DNA of 38,725 nucleotides from Pseudanabaena sp. BC1403 (lineage in GTDB: Bacteria > Cyanobacteriota > Cyanobacteriia > Pseudanabaenales > Pseudanabaenaceae): contig NZ_PDDM01000036.1 of the NCBI RefSeq assembly GCF_002914585.1, forward strand, positions 1-38,725. The letters are read 5' to 3'. Below, piece after piece: positions 17,537 to 25,516 of the stretch. The notes under the pieces were generated by a model that was not told the origin of the DNA, did not search any database, and saw only the letters and a program-made list of their open reading frames with translations. The position numbers and the translations under genes are program-made. Position 1 is the first letter of the stretch, and the number at the start of each line of letters is the position of its first letter.

Positions 17537-18361
17537 ATGAAACTTAACTACGGTCTTTACTCCAGTATTGTCGGCGGTTTATTTGCAATTTCTTCACAAT
17601 TTTTTAGCGAAGCAGTCTATGCAAGATCAGCAGTAGATGCTTCTGTATGTCAACAGAGTGGAGAATACGTGACTTTTGCATGGCATCCAGTCTTCAAGGG
17701 CGCACCTCGTCTTCAAGTATTAGATCGTTTTGATAAGGAAGGTAAGCACGAACATATTTTCTTTTGCAGTGACGGTATAATTTCTGATAACGTTGGGTTT
17801 GGTTCGGATAGTCAAAGATTTACCTACTCTAGACAAGCGTTAGATAAAGGGCTTGCTCCCGACAAAAGTAAAATTGATGACTTCAAACCAATTGATAGTG
17901 AGCGGTATGACTCAAAAATTATTCGATTGGTTTTAGAAGAGGGATTTCCAGGAATGAAATGTGATCTGAGAAATGATGGTCAATATTTTGTACTTGGTAA
18001 CAATTGTCAAAAATTTACATCTGAAACCCGCAACAAGTATTGGCGAAAAATGTTTGTTGGCAATTGGATTGGAGAAGGTTATGGTTGTGAACGCGGAGGG
18101 TTAAGTGAGAGGGTTCGTATTAATATAGATGGCAATTCTCTAACTGCAACTAAAATTACTGGAGACAACTGTGTGCCATCAGGTAATGTGACTTTTAGAG
18201 GGACAATTCCAAATTCTGTTTCTAAAGGTAGCTCTTTTCCAGTTACGTGGACTATTGGCACACCTGATAGACCAGCAAGCGGAAGCACTTCTCAACCATT
18301 AACTATTTTAGATGCTAATTCATTCAGTTCTTTTGGAGCTAAGTTTACAAGAGTAAAGTAA
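17537..18361 (+). CDS. Secreted six-cysteine protein of unknown function
   Basis: I do not recognise this 274-residue protein. Residues 1-29 form a signal peptide (ending AVYAR). The mature part holds six cysteines (38, 77, 142, 157, 184 and 212), consistent with three disulfides. The second half (~173-272) reads like a small beta-barrel: MFVGNWIGEGYGCERGG, VRINIDGNSLTATKITGDNC, VTFRGTIP, FPVTWTIG. The upstream gap is AT-rich (17355-17536) without another gene. The surroundings (restriction-modification genes on one side, HIP1 repeats on the other) suggest an accessory gene. Confidence 0.7.
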   Translation: MKLNYGLYSSIVGGLFAISSQFFSEAVYARSAVDASVCQQSGEYVTFAWHPVFKGAPRLQVLDRFDKEGKHEHIFFCSDGIISDNVGFGSDSQRFTYSRQALDKGLAPDKSKIDDFKPIDSERYDSKIIRLVLEEGFPGMKCDLRNDGQYFVLGNNCQKFTSETRNKYWRKMFVGNWIGEGYGCERGGLSERVRINIDGNSLTATKITGDNCVPSGNVTFRGTIPNSVSKGSSFPVTWTIGTPDRPASGSTSQPLTILDANSFSSFGAKFTRVK

Positions 18362-18378
18362 TCATAACTTTGAATTTT

Positions 18379-18470
18379 GCTGAATAGCGATCGCTGTTTA
18401 GTGATTTGAATGATGGGACGATCGCATTATTTTTACTTTTGGAGAATAGGCGATCATGGAGTGATCGCTG
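18379..18470. repeat. HIP1-containing 63-base repeat, locus 1
   Basis: Two degenerate units begin at 18379 and 18441, each of the form GNNGAATAGGCGATCGCT...GATTTGAAT...GCGATCGCATTATTTTT. The same unit recurs at loci 2 and 3 within 2.5 kb. Confidence 0.7.
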
Positions 18471-18558
18471 GTTTAAGCGATGGAAGGGGCGATCAGTTAG
18501 AGTGCGAAGAAACTCTAAAACTAGTGGAAGACTTATGGATAAATATTCATAAAGCTCC

Positions 18559-19923
18559 CTAAATATGGAAATTTTGAGGTTGATGGATTTTGGCAATGGG
18601 AACATTTGCAAGTTCGGGTAGCCAATGTTTGAGATATTCACCTTGAGGATCGTAGTCGCGTGCTTGCTTGACAACATTGAACATTCGCGAATCGCGACCA
18701 TCATTACCAATCCCTGCTAAATAGTTCCAATTACCCCAATTACTGCAAGGATCGTAATCCAATAATCGAGATTCAAACCATTCCGCTCCCATGCGCCAAT
18801 CGATACCAAGATTTTTAGTGAGAAAGCTTGCCACATTTTGACGACCGCGATTGGACATAAAGCCTGTGGCGGCGAGTTCACGCATATTCGCATCTACTAA
18901 AGGAAAGCCTGTATTTCCAGTTTGCCAACGGGTAAATCTTTTCCAGTTCTGTTGCCAAGAAATGTCAATGTTGCGTAAGCCTGTGCGAAGGAACAACCGA
19001 TCGCCATGTTTAGCGGCGACAAAACGAAAATAATCACGCCATAGTAGTTCAAAAATTAGCCAGTAGGTAGAATCATTAGCAAGGCGATCGCTTTCGTATT
19101 GTTTAACTTGAGCATATATATAGCGGAGACTGAGACAGCCTAAAGCAAGCCAAGGTGAGAATTTGGAAGAGTCATCGGCGTAGAGCATTCCATTACGGGT
19201 TTGTTTGTAAACTTGGAGGCGATCACTTTGCCAGAAGTAATGATCTAGACGTTTTAGTGCTGCGGTTTCGCCGCCTTTAAATTGGAGTACAGCGCGATCG
19301 CATGGTTCGATTTCCTCAAGTCCCAATTTTGCTAAGCTAGGGATTTCGCCAACATCAAGGCTTTTAGGTAGTGGATTAAGGTGATCGGGGGTTGGGAAGG
19401 TTTTGCGAATAACTAAATTAGGTTCAACTTGCTTGCGAAAGTGGGTGAAGAGTTCGGGAAGTTGAGGGATTTCAAAGGGTAAATCATCAAAATGTAATAG
19501 GGTAGTTCCTGAAAATTTTTTGAAATCAACATTTTGTTTTTTGAGAAGAGAATATAGATTTTTTTCAACGGTCTTTTCTTCAGATGTAATTTCGGCTTGG
19601 TAATAGATAGAACTAATTTCATGTTCTTGAATTAGTTCAGGAATTATGGTTTCAGGTTTACCAAACCGAATGATCAAATCGGAGTTAAGCGATCGCAGAT
19701 TTTCGCGTAAATTTGCGACACTCTCGATCAAAAATTTAGCGCGAAATGCACCTGTTTTCTCGAAGCCAAAACTAGTTTCAGCAAAGTGTCTGGGGTCAAA
19801 GCAATATATTGGAAATATTTGTAAGCCTGCTTGTTGAGCTACTTGAGAAGCTCCATATAGGCTTTCATTATCATGAATTCGCAGATCGTTGCGAAACCAA
19901 ACTAAGATATTTTGATTAGTCAT
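18559..19923 (-). CDS. DASH-type cryptochrome/photolyase
   Basis: This flavoprotein of the photolyase superfamily repairs cyclobutane dimers, mostly in single-stranded DNA, and may act in blue-light signalling. The N-terminal Rossmann domain (6-135) reads LVWFRNDLRIHDN. The FAD region carries KFSPWLALGCLS (254-265) and LLWRDYFRF (293-301). The cry-DASH hallmark blocks are WQTGNTGFPLVDANMREL (333-350), GFMSNRGRQNVASFL (354-368) and LDYDPCSNWGNWNYLAGIG (388-406). At 454 residues it lacks the ~30-40-residue tail of typical cry-DASH proteins and ends soon after VPIAKIHQP. It is flanked on both sides by blocks of the HIP1 repeat. Confidence 0.92.
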   Translation of the reverse strand: MTNQNILVWFRNDLRIHDNESLYGASQVAQQAGLQIFPIYCFDPRHFAETSFGFEKTGAFRAKFLIESVANLRENLRSLNSDLIIRFGKPETIIPELIQEHEISSIYYQAEITSEEKTVEKNLYSLLKKQNVDFKKFSGTTLLHFDDLPFEIPQLPELFTHFRKQVEPNLVIRKTFPTPDHLNPLPKSLDVGEIPSLAKLGLEEIEPCDRAVLQFKGGETAALKRLDHYFWQSDRLQVYKQTRNGMLYADDSSKFSPWLALGCLSLRYIYAQVKQYESDRLANDSTYWLIFELLWRDYFRFVAAKHGDRLFLRTGLRNIDISWQQNWKRFTRWQTGNTGFPLVDANMRELAATGFMSNRGRQNVASFLTKNLGIDWRMGAEWFESRLLDYDPCSNWGNWNYLAGIGNDGRDSRMFNVVKQARDYDPQGEYLKHWLPELANVPIAKIHQPQNFHI

Positions 19924-20042
19924 CGTTCTACAATTTGGAATTGGCGATTGAGTAGGTTCATGCTCGCTGAAATTGTGAGACTAATGGCGAGATATGTTCC
20001 CATGATAATCAACTTGGTGGTTTGAATAAGACTTATTTTAAT

Positions 20043-20163
20043 TTTTGGTGAATAGGCGATCGCTATTTGGTGGTTTGAATAAGAGGGCGATCGCATTATT
20101 TTTGCTTTTGGTGCATAGGCGATCGCTGTTTGGTGGTTTGAATTAGGGGGCGATCGCATTTGA
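20043..20163. repeat. HIP1-containing 63-base repeat, locus 2
   Basis: Two close copies start with GGTGAATAGGCGATCGCT (20047) and GGTGCATAGGCGATCGCT (20110), 63 bases apart. Each continues with TTTGGTGGTTTGAAT and GGGCGATCGCATT. They fill the gap between the cryptochrome start and the protease-module genes. Confidence 0.85.
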
Positions 20164-20209
20164 TCGAGTAAGCTAGAAGCACAAGATCTCAGATTATGGA
20201 GACACTAAC

Positions 20210-20425
20210 ATGACATTAGCCGAAGTAATTCCAGCAGCACGACGACTTACTGCGATCGAAAAGCTCAAACTAATTCGTGTTCTTGTAGAAGACTTAGATA
20301 TTGCTGAAGATATTGCGCCAATTGAACCATTTAAAACCTATGACCTGCCGACTCCTTACGATATGTTTGGTGCTGGTGCAATTTTAATGGAAGCTCTCAA
20401 ACAAACAGACACAACTCATCAATAA
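20210..20425 (+). CDS. Small helical partner protein of a retropepsin-like module
   Basis: This 71-residue protein has an amphipathic N-terminal helix (TLAEVIPAARRLTAIEKLKL then IRVLVEDLD), a short proline-containing linker and a C-terminal block YDMFGAGAILMEALKQ. The N-terminus resembles many small antitoxin-like or regulatory proteins of cyanobacteria. The stop is three bases before the ATG of the protease-like gene, so the two are almost certainly co-translated. I know of no defined function. A role as an antitoxin or chaperone for the partner is inference from size and gene order. Confidence 0.75.
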   Translation: MTLAEVIPAARRLTAIEKLKLIRVLVEDLDIAEDIAPIEPFKTYDLPTPYDMFGAGAILMEALKQTDTTHQ

Positions 20426-20428
20426 CTT

Positions 20429-20833
20429 ATGAGATTCAAGTACTCCACCAGTAGCCCAAATCAAAACGAATTTGATAGCCTTCCAAGAATTCCACTGACA
20501 TTTCAGCAAGGCGAGCACATAGTTGAGACAGTTGGCTTAGTCGATAGTGGCGCTACGATTAACGTCTTGCCCTATGAAATTGGATTGCAATTAGGTGGTG
20601 GTTGGAATGACCGCAAGGCTATCATTCGATTAACAGGTAATCTTGGTAATCAGCAAGCAATACCATTTTCTGTAATCTCTCAGATTGGAGGATTTGAACC
20701 AATCAAATTAGTGTTTGCTTGGACAAATAACCCAAATGCTCCATTAATTCTTGGTCAAACCAATTTTTTTCTTGAATTTGATGTTTGTTTCTACCGTTCC
20801 AAGTCAGAGTTTGAAATTAATCCAAAATCGTAA
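20429..20833 (+). CDS. Retropepsin-like aspartic protease, clan AA (134 aa)
   Basis: The single-domain fold shows the catalytic triad Asp-Ser-Gly in GLVDSGATINVLPYEIGLQL (about residues 35-54). The second conserved hydrophobic-Gly element is PLILGQTNFFLEFDV (about 109-123). These are the two elements of retroviral-type aspartic proteases, which act as homodimers. There is no signal peptide, so it would act in the cytoplasm. It follows the small helical gene by three bases. Bacterial members of this type are common in cyanobacterial genomes but uncharacterised as a pair. Substrates are unknown. Confidence 0.8.
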   Translation: MRFKYSTSSPNQNEFDSLPRIPLTFQQGEHIVETVGLVDSGATINVLPYEIGLQLGGGWNDRKAIIRLTGNLGNQQAIPFSVISQIGGFEPIKLVFAWTNNPNAPLILGQTNFFLEFDVCFYRSKSEFEINPKS

Positions 20834-20835
20834 AT

Positions 20836-20967
20836 CTGGCGATCGCATTGTTTTATTTTTGATGAATAGGCGATCGCTGTTTGGAGATTTGAATAAGGGG
20901 GCGATCGCATTATTTTTGCTTTTGGTGCATAGGCGATCGCATTGTTTTGTTTCTTGTGAATAGGCGA
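20836..20967. repeat. HIP1-containing repeat, locus 3
   Basis: Units GATGAATAGGCGATCGCT (20861) and GGTGCATAGGCGATCGC (20924) are 63 bases apart. A half-unit TGTGAATAGGCGAT follows at 20955. The block fills the gap between the protease gene and the decayed brnT. Confidence 0.8.
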
Positions 20968-21003
20968 TAATAAAACGAGTTAGTTTAATCAGTCACAACC
21001 TTC

Positions 21004-21081
21004 ATGCAATTTGAGTGAGACGAAACAAAAAATATTGAAAACATTCGTAAATGTGAGATTGAGGTTGCAGATATTCCCGCA
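21004..21081 (+). pseudogene. Relic of a BrnT toxin gene, in frame with brnA
   Basis: Translating from ATG 21004 gives MQFE, a TGA stop at 21016, then DETKNIENIRKCEIEVADIP. BrnT RNase toxins open with FEWDExKNxxNIxKHxI, so the stop replaces the conserved Trp (TGG to TGA) and Cys replaces the His. Only about 26 codons of the usual ~90 remain, and they run in frame into the BrnA open frame, indicating an internal deletion. The toxin cannot be functional. Confidence 0.7.
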
Positions 21082-21423
21082 ATGAACAAAAAACAACATA
21101 ATCCGAATTCATTTCCGCAAGAAGAGCTACCCATCATGAACAGAGAAAATTTGAACAGTACCTCTCGAACTGACTTAGCAGCATTGGTGGCAATGTCAGA
21201 TAAGGATATTGATTATTCAGATATTCCTCCACTAACAGATGAATTTTTTGAACGTGCAACTTTATGCATTCCCGTAGATCAAACTCACAACTTAGTTCAA
21301 CTAGATCCAGATGTACAGCAATGGTTTCAGGATCAAGGAGATCAGTATAAAACTTTGATTAACAGTGTTTTACGCCAATATATTGAGGAAAAGGCTAATG
21401 CTGACCGACCCAAACCGCTATAA
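21082..21423 (+). CDS. brnA: Orphan BrnA-type antitoxin
   Basis: BrnA antitoxins neutralise the BrnT ribonuclease and repress their own operon. The family pattern is clear: TDLAALVAMSDKDIDYSDIP then PLTDEFFERA, followed by a ribbon-helix-helix dimerisation segment LDPDVQQWFQDQGDQYKTLI (74-93) and a final helix. The frame opens at ATG 21082 (113 residues). ATG 21136, with AAGAAG upstream, gives 95 residues and matches the usual BrnA start better. The partner toxin is reduced to a relic directly upstream, so this is a solitary antitoxin, perhaps retained as a repressor or against a second BrnT. Confidence 0.82.
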   Translation: MNKKQHNPNSFPQEELPIMNRENLNSTSRTDLAALVAMSDKDIDYSDIPPLTDEFFERATLCIPVDQTHNLVQLDPDVQQWFQDQGDQYKTLINSVLRQYIEEKANADRPKPL

Positions 21424-21471
21424 TTAGTCAGACATCTATCAATTTCCAAACTTTTATATAACATCGATCGC

Positions 21472-23523
21472 ATGGTCTTTTCGCCGCCCGCCAACCCAAC
21501 CACCAACATCACTTATACCCCTATCACATTTCCCCTTGCAGCTGTGGTCGGTCAAGAAGCGATTAAAACCGCTTTACTGTTAGCAGCGATCGATCCTTGT
21601 ATCGGTGGCATTGCCCTCGCGGGTAGACGAGGGACAGCAAAATCCGTACTTGCGCGTGGTATTCATGCTTTATTACCTCCCATTGAAGTTGCGATCCACT
21701 CTCTAAGTAATTGCGATCCGACTAATCCAGATGAATGGGATGATGCTTTGGTTGAAGCGATGCAAGGAAAAGAACTTAGCGAAATCAAAACTAAAGTCAT
21801 TCCTGCGCCATTTATCCAAATTCCATTAGGAATTACCGAGGATCGGCTGATTGGTTCGGTAGATGTAAGTCGGTCTGTGCGCGAGGGGCAGACTGTATTC
21901 CAGCCAGGAATTCTAGCAGAAGCTCATCGCGGCGTTCTCTATATTGACGAAATTAATTTACTCGATCCACAAATTTCTAATTTATTGCTTTCGGTTCTCT
22001 CCACAGGCTATAACCAAGTCGAACGCGAAGGTATTAGCTATCAACATCCTTGCCAACCTTTGCTAATTGCTACCTATAACCCAGCAGAGGGGACATTAGG
22101 CGAGCATTTGATGGATCGAATTGCGATCAATCTTTCTGCGGATGGAGTTCTCTCTCTCGATCAACGAGTGGAAGCAGTAGATATGGTGTTGGGTTATGCC
22201 AATTCCCCTGAAGCATTTTTGAGTGGTTATGACTCGGATATTGATGATCTGCGAACACAGATTATTTTGGCGCGAGAATGGCTGAAAGACATCACAATTT
22301 CGAGAGCGCAGATTCAGTATCTTGTAGCAGAAGCGGTGCGGGGTGGAGTCCAAGGACATCGGGCTGAGTTATTTGCTCTGCGAGTAGCTAAAGCAGCGGC
22401 GGCGTTAGAAAGCCGAACTCAGGTTAATGCTGATGACTTGCGTCAGGCAGTGGAGTTGGTAATCGTGCCGCGATCGCCTCTTTCTCCTGATCAACAACAA
22501 CCTGAACAGCAGCAACAGCAGCAATCACCACCTCCGCCACCTCCCAATCAGGACGAAGGAGAACAGGAGCAGGAGGAAGATCAAGAGGATCAGGAACAAG
22601 AGCAAGATCAGGATGAATCCCCTGAAATTCCTGAAGAATTTGTCTTCGATCCTGAAGGTGTAATTCTTGATCCTGAAGTGCTATTTTTTGCTCAGTCAAT
22701 GCAGAAGCAAGGGCGTTCAGGTACACGCAACGTGATTTATTCCCAAGAGCGTGGGCGTTATATCAAGCCAATTTTGCCTCAAGGTAAAAGCGATCGCATT
22801 GCTGTCGATGCCACTCTCCGAGCCTCGGCTCCCTATCAAAAGGCAAGAAGATTGCGCCAACCCCATCGTAAAGTCATCGTTGAGGATGTCGATATCAGAG
22901 CGAAGAAGTTGGCTCGTAAAGCGGGAGCCTTGACGATTTTCTTAGTAGATGCTTCTGGATCGATGGCATTGAATCGGATGCAATCAGCTAAGGGTGCTGC
23001 TTTGCGAATGTTGACTGATAGCTATCAAAACCGTGACCAAATTGCTTTGATTCCATTTCGAGGTGAAAAAGCAGATGTATTGTTGCCACCTACCCGTTCC
23101 ATTGAAGCAGCTCGTCGTCGTTTGGATACCATGCCCTGCGGTGGTGGTTCGCCGCTAGCGCATGGCTTGACTCAGGCAGTAAGAGTGGCGATGAACGCGA
23201 GACAGTCAGGTGATGTCGGTTCGGTGACGATTGTGGCGATTACTGATGGTCGAGGCAATGTGCCCCTAGCGCGATCGATGGGCGAGCCAATTGATCCAGA
23301 AAACAAGCCTGATATCAAAGCGGAATTGATCGATATATGTCGAAAAGTTCGCGCTTTGAATTTAGGGCTTTTAGTAATTGATACGGAAAATAAATTCGTG
23401 TCTACAGGCTTTGCCAAGGAACTCGCCGCCGCAGGTGGTGGGAAGTATTATCATTTACCCAAGGCGACAGATCAAGCGATCGCGAATGTCGCGCTTAGTG
23501 CGATCTCTGATCTGCGACAATAA
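21472..23523 (+). CDS. chlD: Magnesium chelatase subunit D
   Basis: ChlD partners ChlI and ChlH to insert Mg2+ into protoporphyrin IX, the first committed step of chlorophyll synthesis. The 683 residues show an N-terminal AAA+ domain with the D-type Walker A GRRGTAKS (51-58). A Gln/Pro-rich then strongly acidic linker follows (~339-392). The C-terminal von Willebrand A domain has the MIDAS motif DASGSMA starting at Asp493 and a further TDGRG metal loop near 591. The degenerate Walker motif and linker distinguish ChlD from ChlI. It ends at a terminator shared with the converging gene. Confidence 0.98.
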   Translation: MVFSPPANPTTNITYTPITFPLAAVVGQEAIKTALLLAAIDPCIGGIALAGRRGTAKSVLARGIHALLPPIEVAIHSLSNCDPTNPDEWDDALVEAMQGKELSEIKTKVIPAPFIQIPLGITEDRLIGSVDVSRSVREGQTVFQPGILAEAHRGVLYIDEINLLDPQISNLLLSVLSTGYNQVEREGISYQHPCQPLLIATYNPAEGTLGEHLMDRIAINLSADGVLSLDQRVEAVDMVLGYANSPEAFLSGYDSDIDDLRTQIILAREWLKDITISRAQIQYLVAEAVRGGVQGHRAELFALRVAKAAAALESRTQVNADDLRQAVELVIVPRSPLSPDQQQPEQQQQQQSPPPPPPNQDEGEQEQEEDQEDQEQEQDQDESPEIPEEFVFDPEGVILDPEVLFFAQSMQKQGRSGTRNVIYSQERGRYIKPILPQGKSDRIAVDATLRASAPYQKARRLRQPHRKVIVEDVDIRAKKLARKAGALTIFLVDASGSMALNRMQSAKGAALRMLTDSYQNRDQIALIPFRGEKADVLLPPTRSIEAARRRLDTMPCGGGSPLAHGLTQAVRVAMNARQSGDVGSVTIVAITDGRGNVPLARSMGEPIDPENKPDIKAELIDICRKVRALNLGLLVIDTENKFVSTGFAKELAAAGGGKYYHLPKATDQAIANVALSAISDLRQ

Positions 23524-23527
23524 AAAC

Positions 23528-23568
23528 CAATAAAAAAATCGCCCGCTAAGCGGGCGATTTTTTTATTG
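23528..23568. terminator. Bidirectional terminator between chlD and the SpoIID-family gene
   Basis: This is a perfect 19-base-pair stem (23528-23546 with 23550-23568) around a TAA loop. Its core ATCGCCCGC/GCGGGCGAT is flanked by A and T runs. It begins four bases after the chlD stop and contains the stop codon of the opposite gene. Confidence 0.9.
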
Positions 23569-25173
23569 TCGAGGCGTGTAATGTTCGGGACGTAGTTTTT
23601 GTAACTGCGCGTTCGTGTAATAAAAATTGAGAATGCGATCATAAGACCAGCCCATACGAGCTAAATTATAAGAACCTGTTTGGCTCATGCCCACTCCGTG
23701 TCCCAAGCCGCCTCCAACAAAAGCATATCCAGTCAAAACGTTATTTTGATAAATCGGCTCTAGTTTAAAGAAAGTGCTATCAGGTGGATCGAAGGCATCG
23801 ATAATTTCATCTTTTTTGACGAAGATTATGCCCGTATCCGTGGTGACTACCATTTCTAAAACTCTGCCTGAGGCTGCTCTTTTGGAGACTTGCAACTGTT
23901 TAATCGCATCAAAATTAGTGGTACTGTCTCCAGAGAATCGCAAAAACTTTTTCAAAGAAATTTGTAATTCTTCTAATGTGCCGATTCTGCGCCAACGCAG
24001 ATTTTTCCATCCCACCTCATTAAATCCCTGCTGACGTTCCAAAAATGCTTTGAGATTTTTGGCATCAGCAATATTTGCCGATCGCTGATTTTCAGGACGA
24101 TTGGCAAGATCTAGTACCGATTGCAGATAGGGGCGTGGAGTTCCATCCCAAATGTCGTTATAGTCTGCGGTAATGCCACCTGTCGTTGACGAATAGAGCG
24201 CATCGATCGCCCGATTGTTATAGGTCAGCACTAATCCGCTGGTATCTGCGATCGCGCGATCGGCGACTTCAGTAGTATCTTCTAAGCCTCGATATACTTG
24301 GCACTGCGTATCAGCACAAAGTTCGTATTCATCGACCTTAAAGCGATGCAAACTAGCCAGCACATAAGTACGCGCTAGGATTGCTTGGGCTTGTACGGAT
24401 GCATAAGGGGCATTGTAACCAATTTCATGGGGAACTACGCCGCGCACATAAGTTTCTAAAGGAACGTTATTGACCAAGGTAAAACTTTGATGGGCATTAG
24501 GTTGTAACCTCAAACTACCTGCATAAGCTCGATTGCTAATCTCAGCCTTATTCTCTCTTTGATAGCTAACTTCGATAATGCCTGCACTGCTGCTGATATC
24601 AAGGCGATCGCGGTTATATCGAAAATCTCCCACTATCCATGACGCAATCGTTTTTTGGGGCAAGATCCGACGATCAAGCTGAACTGTCAGATTGCCTTGC
24701 GATCGCAGAGTATAAAACATCAAATAACGCAACAGCATCGAGTCATACATATCGCGCTTTGCCCATACTTGCCAACGCCTTGGTTGAACAATTTCGGTCT
24801 GGATGCCTTTCTCGTTCCAATGGAAAGCGCTCGCCGCCGCATTCTCAAAACTACGATGATTACTGAGGACGATCTTCTCATCCAGAATTGGCTGAGGCAA
24901 TTGCTGTGATGCAGTTTCGATGACTAGGCGATCGGTTGTTAGGGTTTGCGTACTTTTACCATCTGCCGATGGAAATGAGAGTGTTAACTTGCCACCTGAT
25001 GTTGCCTTGAGTGTGAGCCGATCCTGTGGTCTTTCACCAAAACGTTGCACAATACCAATTTTCAGAATTGGGTTAGAGTCAACTTGAGCTTGGACAAGTT
25101 CGACTGCTGTAAGCGTAAACGAACAAACTGTTACAATTACGGTTTGGCGAATAATACCGAAAGTTTTTAGCAT
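23563..25173 (-). CDS. SpoIID/LytB-domain protein, probable peptidoglycan lytic enzyme
   Basis: SpoIID proteins cleave peptidoglycan glycan strands whose peptides have been removed, acting in the cell wall. The 536-residue protein has a signal peptide (1-30) and an N-terminal beta-rich region. The SpoIID domain begins near 230: NVPLETYVRGVVPHEIG contains Glu250 at the position of the catalytic Glu of Bacillus SpoIID. Then follow AQAILARTYVLAS, ALYSSTTGGITADYNDIWDG and the C-terminal GHGVGMSQTGSYNLARMG. Cyanobacteria do not sporulate, so a role in cell-wall remodelling or septal pores is inferred. Confidence 0.93.
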   Translation of the reverse strand: MLKTFGIIRQTVIVTVCSFTLTAVELVQAQVDSNPILKIGIVQRFGERPQDRLTLKATSGGKLTLSFPSADGKSTQTLTTDRLVIETASQQLPQPILDEKIVLSNHRSFENAAASAFHWNEKGIQTEIVQPRRWQVWAKRDMYDSMLLRYLMFYTLRSQGNLTVQLDRRILPQKTIASWIVGDFRYNRDRLDISSSAGIIEVSYQRENKAEISNRAYAGSLRLQPNAHQSFTLVNNVPLETYVRGVVPHEIGYNAPYASVQAQAILARTYVLASLHRFKVDEYELCADTQCQVYRGLEDTTEVADRAIADTSGLVLTYNNRAIDALYSSTTGGITADYNDIWDGTPRPYLQSVLDLANRPENQRSANIADAKNLKAFLERQQGFNEVGWKNLRWRRIGTLEELQISLKKFLRFSGDSTTNFDAIKQLQVSKRAASGRVLEMVVTTDTGIIFVKKDEIIDAFDPPDSTFFKLEPIYQNNVLTGYAFVGGGLGHGVGMSQTGSYNLARMGWSYDRILNFYYTNAQLQKLRPEHYTPRQ

Positions 25174-25244
25174 GTCAAGCTCAAGATGTCAGGGAATATA
25201 CTGTATTTTGCAATGTGCTAACTATAGCTGTTAAAAGTATCTTA

Positions 25245-25320
25245 GAGCACGTTTGAGAAGTTAATACGTTCTAATTTTTGAGATAGAGTCAGTGTTTTAT
25301 CCTCTAAATCCCCCAATTCT
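25245..25320 (-). repeat. Truncated copy of the foldback MITE-like element
   Basis: It starts with GAGCACGTTTGAGAAGTT, matching the terminal repeats of the element at 33395-33544. It ends with CCTCTAAATCCCCCAATTCT, matching the reverse complement of that element's right half in the same order and at nearly the same distance (76 versus about 75 bases). The other half is missing, cut off exactly where the dispersed repeat copy B begins. Confidence 0.65.
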
Positions 25321-25465
25321 ACCAAAACACAAAGTGGCGCAGCCATTTTGTGTTTTTAAAACCCTTAAAGCGTTTGGCTTTTAATTCACTAAAGCCTGTG
25401 TCACACTTTTGTAAATTGGTATAAAACCAAAAAGTTGCGGCACTAAGCACCACAACTTTTTGGTT
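25321..25465 (-). repeat. Dispersed hairpin-tailed repeat, copy B
   Basis: Read on the minus strand there are four parts in order: a hairpin with arms AACCAAAAAGTTG (25425-25465), TATACCAATTTACAAAAGTG, the core GTGAATTAAAAGCCAAACGC plus AAGGGTTTTA, and a hairpin near ACAAAATGGC...GCCACTTTGT (25325-25352). It fills most of the 343-base gap upstream of the MFS gene end. Confidence 0.65.
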
Positions 25466-25516
25466 ATGATTTTTTCTAACATGACTGACGACAGCTATAC
25501 AATTACGACAAGTATT

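Noticed and set aside
18345-18710. Minus-strand frame overlapping the end of the cryptochrome gene as its missing tail
   Set aside because: Its translation does not resemble cryptochrome C-termini and is probably a shadow frame.
18379-20967. CRISPR array
   Set aside because: The repeated units are contiguous 63-base copies with no unique spacers, and no cas genes are present.
22424-22726. Antisense frame in the chlD linker
   Set aside because: It is the reverse of the low-complexity Gln/Pro/Asp/Glu linker.
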